Shown here in pieces: positions 46,709 through 58,534 of a stretch of 64,000 nucleotides of DNA. A program made the position numbers and the translations under genes. The notes beneath the pieces are model-generated. The model made no database searches. It was given only the letters and a program-made list of their open reading frames with translations, and was not told the DNA's origin. The stretch's first letter is position 1; each line of letters begins with the position of its first letter. This DNA comes from Spirodela intermedia (Eukaryota > Streptophyta > Magnoliopsida > Alismatales > Araceae): the NCBI GenBank assembly GCA_902729315.2, contig LR746276.1, positions 188,501-252,500 of the forward strand. The letters run 5' to 3'.

Positions 46709-48147
46709 ATGGCTTCCTCCGTGATCCTTTTCCTCGTCGTGGCCTGGTGGTCATTCCTGGATAGCTTCCCGTGCACAGCCGAGGGGGTTGGCTTCAGCAT
46801 CAGCCTCTTCCATCGTGACTCGTCTCTCTCCCCGTTCTACAACGCGTCCGAGGGGCCTTCCGCCCGGACCCGGAAGGCTGTCCGCCGGTCCAATGCCCGC
46901 GCCGACTACCTCCGCTCTACGGCCGCGGCGGTCACTCTGGCCTCCGACGACGACGTCTCCATCTCCTCCAAGCTGATCCCCGTCGAGCAGGAATACTTCA
47001 TGGCCTTCTCCCTGGGGACCCCGCCGGTGCAGATCCTCGCCTTCCCGGACACCGGAAGCGACCTTGTCTGGACCCAGTGCAAGCCTTGCAAGAAGTGCTA
47101 CCACCAGGACTCCCCACTTTTCGACCCCAAGAAGTCCTCCTCCTACCGCCCCCTCACCTGCAGCTCCGATGCCTGCATAGAGATCGAGGGCACCTGCGCC
47201 CCCAAGAAGGGCTGTCGATACAGGTACCTGTGCGTTAGAATCGAACCAGATAAAGTCGTTTTCTCAACCGCTGCCGGTGAGGCCAAGTTGAACGGTCGCA
47301 TGCATGGTTCTTCAACAGCTACGACTATGAGGACGATTCCTACACTAAAGGGGTCCTCGCATCGGAGACCTTCACCTTCGACTCGGGGGACGGCGAGAAC
47401 AAGAAGGTCTCCTTCCCCAACATCGCGTTCGGCTGCGCCCACCAGAGCGGGGGCCTCTTCAACAGGCGAGGCGCCGGGCTCGTCGGGCTCAGCAGGGGCA
47501 CCAACTCCCTGGTGCAGCAACTCGGCCCCGCCATTGACGGCCGATTCTCCTACTGCTTGGTGCCCCCCTCGCAGAAAGACTCGTCCAGCCACCTCAACTT
47601 CGGCGACACGGCCGTCGTCTCCGGCCCCGGCGTCGTCGACTTGCCGATGCTCTCCGACCACGGGCCCTACGACTACTACCTCTCTCTGGAGGAGATCATC
47701 GTTGGAGACGCTAAGGTCCCAGTGAGGAGGACGCCTTCCCCAGAGGACCCCAACGTCGTCATCCTCGTCGACTCGGGGACAACTCTGACGTACCTCCGGC
47801 CGTCAGTGGTCGATCAGATCAAAACATTAATCGCCGGGAGAGTCCATCTAACGCGCATGAAAGATCCGGACCGGGAGTTCGAGCTGTGCTACCTGTTCCG
47901 CGGTTCCGCCGATGAAGCGGTCATCCCTGATATCGTCTTCGGGTTCAAGGGGGGAAGCTGGACGTTGAAGGCGAGCAACACCTTCGTGCCCATTGAGAAT
48001 GGGGCTAAGTGCCTCGGTATACTCTCCTCGCAGGAGGTGGACGGCGACGCCATCTTCGGCAGCTGGGCCCAGCAGAACTTCCACGTCGGGTACGACCTCA
48101 AGAGGAGCACCATCTCCTTCGCTCCGGCAGACTGCTCCAAGCTGTGA
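46709..48147 (+). CDS. Secreted aspartic protease, nepenthesin/CDR1-like (A1B)
   Basis: Pepsin-like aspartic endopeptidase of the plant A1B group, probably apoplastic; Arabidopsis CDR1 of this group acts in disease-resistance signalling. Two exons: 46709-47223 and 47319-48147, giving 447 aa. The signal peptide is about 1-25, then a prosegment to about 90. Catalytic Asp114 is in FPDTGSDLVW and Asp323 in LVDSGTTLTY. The nepenthesin-type Cys insertion follows the first motif (CKPCKKCYHQ, then CSSDAC). FGCAHQSGGLF and the C-terminal FGSWAQQNFHVGYDL are family blocks. The 95-base intron must be removed to keep the frame; its length is not a multiple of three. Many CDR1-like genes are intronless, so the intron is notable. 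The gene converges on the FEI-like kinase. Confidence 0.9.
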
Positions 48148-48588
48148 GAAGCACCTGGCAGACCTGACCGAGATCGAATTCCGACCCCCGTTTTCTCCTT
48201 TCTCAGCGCGAGGTGATAGATTAAGTCGCCGCCCGTCCGCCAGAGAATTCTCCCTTTTTTTATTCTACAGCTGGTTCCCGGAGGCGTGAGAAGGTGGCGG
48301 TGGACGTCGCCTCGGCCTCCAGAAGATTTTTCTTTTCTTCATGAGGAAAGCCCTCCGTTGCGTGGGCTTCAATCTCTCTCTCTCTCTCTCTCTGTCTCTC
48401 TGAGTGACAATGTCGTGAACCGGAGAGAAACTGTGGAGAAGGTTTCCTACAAAGCGAAGAAGGAACACACCCACCGACCAACCGACCGAATCGCACGGCA
48501 CAACATGAGCTGCAGCGTAGGGATGGGGAGAGAAGGAGAAGAGGGCGGTGGCTCCGCCGGGCCGGAGCTCCTATGCGATCGATGATGG
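48148..48588. other. Convergent 3' flank of aspartic protease and FEI-like kinase
   Basis: 441 bp between two stop codons on opposite strands. A CT run at 48372-48393 lies on the protease strand, probably in its 3' UTR. Confidence 0.6.
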
Positions 48589-51500
48589 TCAGTCGGAGTT
48601 GGAGTCGTAGAAGTCGCTAGGGCATGGTGTTATCACCTCCGACTCCAACCGCTGCACCACCCTGTGCATGGTGGGCCGCTCCTCCGGATTGGAGGAGACG
48701 CACTGCGCGGCCACCCCGATCAGGGCGTCCAGGCTCTCCACTTGGGTTCCCTCGCACTGGGGGTCGATTATCTCCCTCTGCCGGTTCTCCATCACCAAGA
48801 AGTTCAGCTGCCCAGTTGAAAGTCTCTTCGTCGTTAGTGAGAGCGAGAGAGAGAGAGAGAGGGGTTGGGGTGGTGGGGGTACCCAGCCGACGATGTTCAA
48901 GCCCTTCTCCAAGAAAGACGAGTCGGTGGGTCGCTTGCCGCTCAAGATCTCGAGAATGAGCACCCCGAAACTATAAACATCCGTCTTTTCCGTAGCTCGG
49001 CCCGTCTGCATGTAATCTGCAGAGAGGTACAGACGAGACATCAGAGGATAAAAATCACAAACTGGTAGGAAGAAAAGAGTCTCCTCCCTCTCCTTCTATG
49101 ACTTCAAGGAGGAAACAAGACGGGATAAGGCTCTCAAAGATTATTCTATTCACGAAGGGACCCCAAGAAATAAACCCCAAATCTTCTCATTCAGATTCCG
49201 GAAAGCAAAAACCGTCAACGAATCGAACGAAAATAGAAAAGATTCTATAATCATGCGGTACACAGCAACGACCGGATTTGCCCAGAAATGTTCCAATATG
49301 ATCCTATAGGACATAGGGCCGTAAGACATGGAGGATTCAGCCAGGGCCTGAGGAGAGTGGTGTGAGCCAGCCATGGAAAGATGCAAGAACCCAGAGACGA
49401 AGATAGAAACCGACGATGGGCCAGAGTCCCCAAGAACACACTACACAACAGAATAACATGAGACTTTGACCGTGTAGCAGGAAAATGGCCCTGCCCACAC
49501 TGGCTGATCATCCATCCACTCTCCCCATCCAAGCATAAATAAAGTTCCTTTTTATCTCTACCCTTTTCGTATTCAGATGTAAGAAAAATAATTATACCTG
49601 GAGCAAGATAACCGAAAGTGCCGGCGACCCTCGTCGTGATGTGAGAATTCGAGTCTTCCAGCAATTTGGCGAGACCGAAATCAGAGACGCGGGCCTCCAA
49701 GTTGCCGTCCAGCAGGATGTTGCTTGATTTGATGTCACGATGTATGATGCGAGGGGAGCAGTCATGGTGCATGTACGCCAAGCCTTTTGCAGCCCCCATG
49801 ATGATATTCACCCGAGCGTCCCAGTCCAAGTGATCGGACCTTCCTGCGAAGTGAAGGGAGCATCAACATAGGAACATCTCGGAAGACTTTTCCACTCAAA
49901 GCAGTGACGAAGAAAGGATAAACCCTACCCAAATGATCGATAGAAAGATGCACCATTATAATTGTATAATTGTATCTTGGGGGTTGGTGGGGTATCTCTG
50001 GGATGAGAAGCATGAATGAGAAGAAGAATTCCTCTCTGATCTTCCATCTCTCCCTTTCCTTCTTCTTCCTATCTCTTTCTTTCTTTTCCCTTTTTTCTTC
50101 CTAGCAATTTCCAGCATCCTCTTCACATTTTTTTTTTTTCTTTTCCAGGATCCCTCAGAATCACCGCATCTCTGGCCAGGGTCAGACCAATCGCTGTGCA
50201 CCAATGAAATAACTCTACCGAATTAAAAAGTGCCACGGAAGAAAGATGGTTCTTGAACGATGCTGTAATGATTTCTGTCATCAGTTAGATTTTTGAGTTG
50301 CTCCCCAACAAACCGCAGGAAAAGGTGCCAATAGCATAAAGTCTTTTTAGATGAGCAGCAGCATTCCTTTTCAAGATTCCATATTTAATAAATATCTTTC
50401 TATGACTAAACAACGGATAAAAAAAGATATAAATAAAGGTAAATGCAAAGATCATCGTGCTCAGCAGTAGGATGGATCTTTTCCATTTTTACGTTGGCCC
50501 ACATCTGCTTCGTAACGCATCAATTCAATAATACTGCGAGGAGATATCTCACCATGCAATGCCTCATCCAGACTCCCACCAGGGAGAAAATCATAGATTA
50601 GAACCTTGGAAGAAGGAGAGTTGCAATATCCCCGTAAATTGACCAGATACCGATGTTTGATGCTTCCAAGAATCTCAAGCTCCCTCTCGAAAAATCGATC
50701 CAAGTATTCATTCGTCTTCGCTATTTTTTTCAAAGCAAAAACGTTTCCATCGTCCATTGCAAGTTTGTACACTGTTCCAAAGCCACCGCAGCCAATAATG
50801 TTATCTTCATCTAAATATTCCAATTTCTTAAGGATATCATTGGATGCGTAGGGCAAATCTCCATGGAACATTACTATAGATGCACCTGAAGAAATAAATA
50901 GGAAGTTAAATACGACCCGCGCAAGCTCATAATACATGAAATATAATGTGTTATCATATATTAAGAAAGATAAAGAAAAAAAATAAAAGTAAAGAGAACA
51001 TATATACCTTCACTGATATCCATCGCAAGGTTCTGGCCATCGTTTTTCCCAAATTTCTTGTAAAGGAAACAACCCCAGAAGCACATGAGCGCCACCAATA
51101 GCAAAGCACCAACTGTCGCAACCGCACTTATAAGTAGCCTTGTAGAGTACCTAGAAGACTTCCTTCTGGAGGCGCCACTGTCTGCAAAAATAGAGGGTAT
51201 ATCGAATGTGAGACATTTTTGGCAATAACCGTGTGTATATATGACTACATGTGACCAGGAACCCTGGACGACACAGACAACAGGGAACAACGAGCCCAGA
51301 TGCTCGCAGAACCTATGAAACCGAAAATATATGACTGTCCAAGAGTACAGGTAACAAGTGAGTAAGGGGCAAATAACAACGGTAGAAATCGAGAAAATAC
51401 CAGGGCAGTGAAGACAATCAGGCCGGTAAAACATGAAAAATATGGCATGCGTACAAAATAGAGGAAAGACCAACAGAAGAATTTGGAGGACGCACACATG

Positions 51501-54500
51501 ATATCCATGAAATCTATGACAGAAAACAAGAATTTTCAGGGGAAGGCAGAAGATGAGAAAGCAAATTAAGGTGTCTGATATGTAGGCCACAATTGTTAAC
51601 AACAAATTTCAACAGAACTAAGCCCCCTATGTCAAGTTATCATCTCTGTCGCTAAATTTCTAATAGGAATGCATCGAAGTATTCAACTTATCTACACTAA
51701 ACCCCTTCTAAATTCTATCACACTTTCTCAACATGAAGCAATCCACTTAGAGGATATGGAAGCCTTTTATGCCGACTCATACAAATATCAACCGAATTTC
51801 CAATCAGCGTTGCTTTATTGAGTCTATGTTTTCCATCTCTTGTGCTGCATATATTTGGACCGCAGACATTAACAATCCTAATAACCCAAATACCAAAATT
51901 ATCCACAAAAATAGTTGATTTAAGATAATTTTATCGAAATATGGACACAAAATAATGACTCGAGTGCTATTTTCTGACGGTCCATGTTAGAATATAGACC
52001 ACCTCCCCTCACTATTGCCCTCACAAGAGAACCAGAAACAGAAAATGGACATTGGAGAACGAATGTCAGAGTCCCGGGCTTTCACTCGCAGATTGTCTAG
52101 GTGAAAATGCCAAATGTTACCCAAGCAGGCTAAATATGACTTTCATCTTCACTTTCTATGTTTTCAATCCATCCAAGTTCAAAGGAAAGCACAGAAAAAA
52201 AAAAAACAGATTACCTGAGCCGGGAGTGGGGGAAGTGCTGGATGGTCCACCCACAGAATCTTGGCATACCACATCAAGTTGCGCCCCACATAACAGACGA
52301 TTCCCAACAAATCTGCACATATAGCCACGAAAAAGAATGTCATAAGATGAGATTGTGGCACACCAGCGAAGTTCTCTGATTCTTTAATGTTATCTCACTC
52401 CCGTGGGATTTTCTGCACGCTGCCTAATTAGGTATTCGTCATCTGCTCACAAGGTAACAGCTAGACTACAAGAAAATACAGTCAATTTTACTCTCCCGTT
52501 ATCAAATACCACCTCCCACAGGGAACTTACGAGTCCTTGAAAAATTTGAGGAAAGAACCTTCAGATGGTATTCTCCCAGTGAGGAAATTTGTTGACGCAT
52601 TGCTTCAAACGTAAGGAGAAATAAGTTAACTCCAGCTTCAGAGAAGAAAGTTTGGGAAACAGGATAGTATCCAAGAAGAACCTGTGGCACTTACAATGCT
52701 GAAAGTTTGGGCAAGTTAGCTAACGATGGAGGAATAGATCCACTTAAACTGTTGCTTGAAAGATCACTACAAAATAGTACACGAGACATAAAATAGAGCT
52801 ATCATTAATACAAAATCTGATGAACAATACAATAGAGGTCAAGGACATAAATATGAAATTAGAAGTTTGTCATATCACAATGTTATCTGTACATCAATGA
52901 ATTAGAAGCAGATAAGCCAGGATAATTCTAACAATTCACCATCAACAGGTAATCTTCAAGAAACTATTGAGGTACATTATCGTCTCATGAACATTATTCC
53001 CAAAAAACAAAAACATCAATAATCAGGATTTGAAGCATAGTAACGAGAATCTGTTACGAACCTCTTGAGATTTGGGCGAATCTTCACCCTAACCTTACCT
53101 TAAACGTGGCTCACTCAGGAAATCAACTCTCTGTTGTATAGAAGAACTAGAGTGAACAATTGAAAATGGAAATTGGAAAGACAATAGAGGTTCGCAGACA
53201 GTAGGGTGAGTTGCTGAGGTCGGATTGATCCTCAGGAGCAGGAGAGCCCGAATCGGACCTCCCCAGGGACAGATCTCCCTCTCCACCCTCTGTTTTCTCC
53301 TCCCCTTTCTTATTTCGGCCTCTTCTATATTTATAGGCCCCAGTACATTATTCTGTCGTGATCCCCCCTCAACGTGGGGGTCTAGGTCGTCTTGTGTAGA
53401 CGACGGTTGGCTTCGTAACAGAATCTAATAGCTTGAAATATAACTACACTGATGCTAACAGGCTTTAAACCCGGAGTGATATAGTCGCAAGCATAAACTC
53501 AAGTATCAGAGTTGCATGACAGAGACTCTCTGATTACTAATACTAAAAAAGTTAAGGAAATCAAGCCCACTCAGCTACGTACAAGCAATTGTTTCATGTT
53601 TTAGTCCACAGATTAACCACCTGTAATTCATCCTGCAAGTGATTTTCATCTGAAATAACTAAATAATATGAGAAGAAAAACATAGGACATTTTCAATTCT
53701 CAGCCCCATGAACTGAGTTCACAGTTATTTTGGGCAGAGGAAACGGATTCGATCCTCCCCTACACCTTTTGCATTTGTCGCATATTTATACTCAGCATGC
53801 ATAAATTCATAGTCCTTCTCAATGCCTTCATTAAATGTCTAGAAATTTTTCCAGAAATCTAGAAAAATAAAATATTTTTACAAACCTGTAGGACATCTGT
53901 TGTTTCAAACGATCTTTGTTTGCGATTTCCATGGCACTTTAAAGTGCTTCGGGTCATTTTCTTGTTTAATTCGCTTCACAGGCGAGTTGACTGAATTTTG
54001 TCGAATGTTATCAAACCAAGAGAAAAGAGAAGAACCACCTCCTTCACTTTTCTTAGAACTTCAGATCAATATGAGTAAGAACACCGCCAGTCAAGTAAAT
54101 ATCAGTTTAGAATTGGATGAATATGACGCTGATCTGATTCTTATTTTAAAATCGTAAATATTCCGTTTAGATGCCATGCATTTCCTTTTCTGATCGTAAA
54201 TATGGCCTCACTAACACATCTATTACTTAAAATATCAAAAGGTAATCAATAAAAGCTCTGACACAATTAAGACCACAGTATGCATTTATAATTTGGAATG
54301 GCCAACATTCGTGATATCCAAGCAGGGCATTGGATAAAAGCTTACAGGGTTTCTAGCTCTGAGAGTTTGCCAAGTTCGGGAGGAATAGACCCACCAAAGA
54401 AGTTTCCCTGCAAGTATCTGAAAAAAAAGAAAATATCAATAGTAGCTAGTAGAATGAACTTGGAGGTACAGGAGAAATGACCTTTTGTCAAATCAATTTA

Positions 54501-56668
54501 AGGTATATTCGTTACCAAGCCTTACTTTGATAGAAAAGAGATGAGAAACATATTCAGACAGAATAAAAAACGTATCCCGTTCGTCTTGAGAAATGCATAT
54601 CCCCTAAATGAACCTAAAGAAGGTAAATTTATAGCTTTTACCTCAACGCTGACTGTTTAGTTTTGAAAACTGTGGCCGTATATGTTGTATCAGATCTACA
54701 TAGAGTGAACAAGATTCACCATAGGTTGAAGCTCGCAATAGCAGCTATTTCGGCTTCTGGTTTCCCGCTAAAGTTCGAAACAATTTAAACTAGTCCGATT
54801 ATCGTCAATCCTCAGCTTAAAACATCTTACGAAGGGAAGATATGAATTTATTAAAGAAACGTAGCTGCAAGGACGTGCTCAAGGTTAGATCAGAGGGTCA
54901 GAGTCCTCTATAGTACCCGATAGTTTCTTATCTAGATTAATGAGATGATTGCTGGGAGGCAGAGGATGCAGGTCCAAGGTACAGGAAATATATTATTACT
55001 TAACTTCCTGAAATACGTTGCCATAATATAGTCTATGGTAGATAAACTTGATATAATTTGAAGTGTTCAACATTAAAACTAGTCTAATTTGAAATTAATG
55101 AACATGCTTAACCATGTTCAATGAGCATGCGAGTAAAGTCAAAAGTTTCTCATAAACTCATTAAAAATAAACGTGATAAAATAATTAAATATTTTCAGAC
55201 GTTTCATCAAACCGAACGATGTAAAAACGTAGATATATACAGAAACAAATATGAAATGACCAGCATAAAAGTAGAATACATAGTCCGGTTACATCATTCA
55301 GGATGCATAACATTCAAACAAGTTACAGATATTGAATAAGAAAATTGTAGCATGCGGCCTCTGAAGAATAACATTACTAACTTACAAAAATTGTAACTCG
55401 GTGCAATTTCCAAGTTCTGAAGGGATGTTTCCATAGAAAGAGTTGTCATTAAGAGCTCTGCACAGTAAAAGCATAAAGCAGTTTCGGAATAAAATTCATC
55501 ATAGTATCCGGTAAACAACGAAAAGCTTTGATGTGACGAGCGAAGTTCCTAAGATACGTACAAAAGCTTCAGGCTAGATAGCTTCCCAATCTCATTTGTT
55601 ATTAATCCACTCAATCTGCCGGAAGGAAGGCTCCTGAAAACATCATCATTGAAGACGATTAATCAACCACATCAAGACTCGCAGACTACTAACGTATATT
55701 TACCAATAATAAGAACATTCATATGATCAGCATGAAATTCAAAAGCGAGGAAAAAATAATTATTTTCTTTGTAAATAACCGGTGAAGACCCCTTCAAGAA
55801 AGCATTATCAACTTGAAAGAGCATACTTTTTCAAAAAAATGAAATAAATAATTTGAACTGAAGAAGATAAGTTTATTAAAAATGTAGAACATATGAACAC
55901 TAAAGCCCGGAGAATTCTAGATTCTTCCATTTCGCGTCTCCCTTTCTATTCTTTTCCAAGCGGATAGTGTTTTTATTTGCATTACTTCATGATTTTTTAT
56001 ATATTCCTATTACTTCATACTTCTTGAATCTTAACACTTCATAGGTTTCTGCTAAATGGCCTTTTAGTGTGCCATATCTGCTGCTGCGACACAAGAAAAA
56101 ATAGAAAGTTTAGGAATTACATAGTTGATTTGGCATATGCCCCTCAAACCTCGTTCACAGTCGAGGTGCATGCTTGAATTGAATCGCACATATAAATTCA
56201 TTTTAAAAGGATTAAAGCCCAATCAAGGTATATAAAGGAATAGGAATTTGTCAAAGTACAAAGGTCCATCAACAGCCAACAATACGTCGTAAAATAATCT
56301 GCCATCCAGTAAAAGAATAAGAAAAACATATCAAGATCAACTCAATAAATAAGCTAACTCACAAATAAGTAACTCTCTTGGTCTGAGGATCACATCTCAC
56401 TCCTTTCCATTTACAAGGGTCCGCATCCTCTTGCCTCCATTGCAAAAACACACGATCTGGGTCAACAACTGCTGCCTTGAAACCGAGAAGGGTCTCGCCT
56501 ACAAAAATAAGGGACTTCCTCGTTAAAATATCAGGCGGACAAGTAATCTTATCAGATTACGCCATAAAGATATTGCAGCTCACCATCCGGACTGATAGCA
56601 TTACCACTCTGTACCACACAGTATACAATAAGAGTGGACATAAAACATAGCTTTTGACCTGTCACCAT
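48589..56668 (-). CDS. FEI1: LRR receptor-like kinase, FEI1/FEI2 type
   Basis: Plasma-membrane leucine-rich-repeat receptor kinase of the FEI clade, which in Arabidopsis acts in cell-wall synthesis and anisotropic root growth. Thirteen coding exons join in frame: 56584-56668, 56363-56498, 55562-55633, 55386-55457, 54346-54417, 52695-52766, 52531-52602, 52215-52312, 51008-51181, 50553-50885, 49598-49843, 48883-49016, 48589-48807, giving 594 aa, close to FEI1. Signal peptide about 1-22, LRRNT with CKWKGVRC, five LRRs each encoded by a 72-base exon, and one transmembrane span (about 238-266). The kinase has the loop [14 protein letters not shown], the RD catalytic loop [18 protein letters not shown] and the FEI-type end [16 protein letters not shown] leader intron (about 56677-57671) is likely. 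A solo LTR sits in intron 5. Whether it is FEI1 or FEI2 cannot be resolved here. Confidence 0.94.
48845..48861 (-). repeat. (CT)n microsatellite (coding strand) in the last intron of the FEI-like gene
   Basis: GA run on the plus strand inside the short intron 48808-48882, so CT in the transcript. Confidence 0.9.
53052..53420 (+). mobile_element. Solo LTR with 5-bp target duplication, in intron 5 of the FEI-like gene
   Basis: A 369-base sequence starts TGTTACGAACC and ends GGCTTCGTAACA, so it has TG...CA ends with imperfect inverted termini. It is flanked on both sides by GAATC (53047-53051 and 53421-53425), the 5-base duplication expected of LTR-element integration. A TATA-like TATATTTATAG near 53327 and small hairpins downstream fit an LTR promoter on the plus strand, antisense to the host gene. 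No primer site or coding region accompanies it, so it is best read as a solo LTR left by LTR-LTR recombination. Confidence 0.88.
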
Positions 56669-58534
56669 AATTGAGACTGCAAAAATGCTCCTCAGGCATG
56701 AGAAAATAATTATGCGATGCACATTGTGACATCTCGCCCAAGTTCAGAATCCAAACGCATTGTTCTTGCTTGGTGACACGGCAGGCAATGAGAAATGTTG
56801 CCTGAAAAAAGTGGCAAACTACTCACTCTTGTTACAGCGCACGGTAATATAGTGAAGTTAGGAGTAATTCAGTCCACAGAATAAAATCAAGAGCACATTT
56901 TTCCCATAGACATGCACAGAATTCCCTCATTTAAACTCTCTGAGTATCACATGACGACGAATTTTTTGAAATTATTCAAGATTATTTCTCGAAGATATAT
57001 TGAACTCCCTGAAATCTTACGTTGTGATTAACAAAGAAAGCGTAAATGGAGAAGGAAGATATCCCTTTCCTCGCCTATATTCTTAGATTTGTTGGGTATG
57101 AATTACCCAGAATCATACTTCAAAAGCATTCCGAACTAAGGGGAATAAAATGGTTAAAAAGTGTATAATTTGTTGACAGTGGATACCTGCAACCCTCAGA
57201 TCATCAACATGAAATTGGTCAGCCTCCCAAAAAAATTATTCCGTTTAAAAATTGGGGCTCTCCAGGGTAAAAATGAAAAATGAAATGAAGAGGTAATGTC
57301 TAACCGCAAAGATCGGAAAATAAACGATTATACTTTCGGTTTGAAATCATTTACTTAAATATGACATTTTCTCGTGGGTAACTGGCAATTCGATAGTTTA
57401 CACCAACCCGTATGATGCGATGCAACACATCCACAAAGTAGCACTCGGTTAATATAACTGGACCCGTCCCCCGGCACGAAGAGGACGAAAAAGAACACCA
57501 AATCGTAGCTTAAGGACCAAACATCCTCCTCTCCGGCTACTGTGTGCCACCAGAGCGAGACGCACAAGGAACGGAACCAAAATCGATGAGCGTAAACTCC
57601 GATCGAATAGAGATAAGAGCCTAAACCTCCACAGCACAGCAAATTGCAACAATGTACGAGCGACGACGCACCTCAAGCCTCGCCGATCAACCTCAGCCCA
57701 AGAAAGAAGCAACTAGATTGGCACTGGGGAGAAGGGGAAAGAAAACAGCAAGAAGAAGGGTGGGTCTGATCTGCGACGAATCTTGCGAATCGGGCAATGC
57801 GGATGAGGCGGAGGGGAGTGAAGCGGAGGAGAATGAAGGCGAAGGGCGGATGGAGTCTTGAAGTGTGAGCAGGAGAGAGAGAGAGAGAGAGAGAGAGAGG
57901 AGTGGTAGAGAGCAGTGTGTGTGTGTGGGCATAGGAGAGAGAGTGATGGGCGATAGATTTCCACGGCGAGCGTGCGAACCCAAGGGACGCATGGGTTCGC
58001 ACGTGCCGTCGACTCGACTCCAAAGGCCACCTTGACCAGCAAGAGGAGCCGGCGACAAACCCACCTCACCCCGCCGACGCGGGCCCTGGTACGTAGCGCA
58101 GCTCTCCGCTCGGAGTACGCTTGCAGGACGAGCCACGGGACCGCCCGATTCCACCCCGACCCGCTAAAATCTCCCCTGAGAGAGGGTCTTCGCTCCGATC
58201 CCAGTCCGAGTCGCGATCCCCCAATCCACATCCTTCGCCCCCCGGGCGACTCCGCCTCGCACCTCGTGCACGTGCAAGCCTTCGCACGCGCCAAAGCCCC
58301 TGTCGTACCACCACCGAACGGCCTGCCGAAACGACGGCCAGGATTCGGCACGTAGGCCCCACAGTGGTTGGGCCCCAGCCCTTTGACGTGACACGGAGGG
58401 AGAGAGAAAGAGAAAGGAGCTCAAGCATTGACCCGCCATGAATGTAGCAGTAAAATCCGTTGATAAACACCGGCGCCCGAGTGCCCAGAAACCACTTCCA
58501 TCCATATACACACTCGGGAAACACACAGAGCTTA
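56669..58534. other. FEI-like 5' region: leader intron, 5' UTR and promoter
   Basis: On the minus strand a plausible non-coding first exon ends at 57672 (donor GTGCGT) and joins an acceptor at 56677-56679, eight bases before the ATG. A CT run on the coding strand (57872-57899) fits a 5' UTR or core promoter. 57950-58534 is GC-rich promoter plus the 3' flank of the BAR-SH3 gene. Confidence 0.5.
57872..57899 (-). repeat. (CT)n microsatellite (coding strand) upstream of the FEI-like gene
   Basis: GA run on the plus strand, just upstream of the inferred first exon end, with a GT run at 57917-57928 beyond it. Confidence 0.9.
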
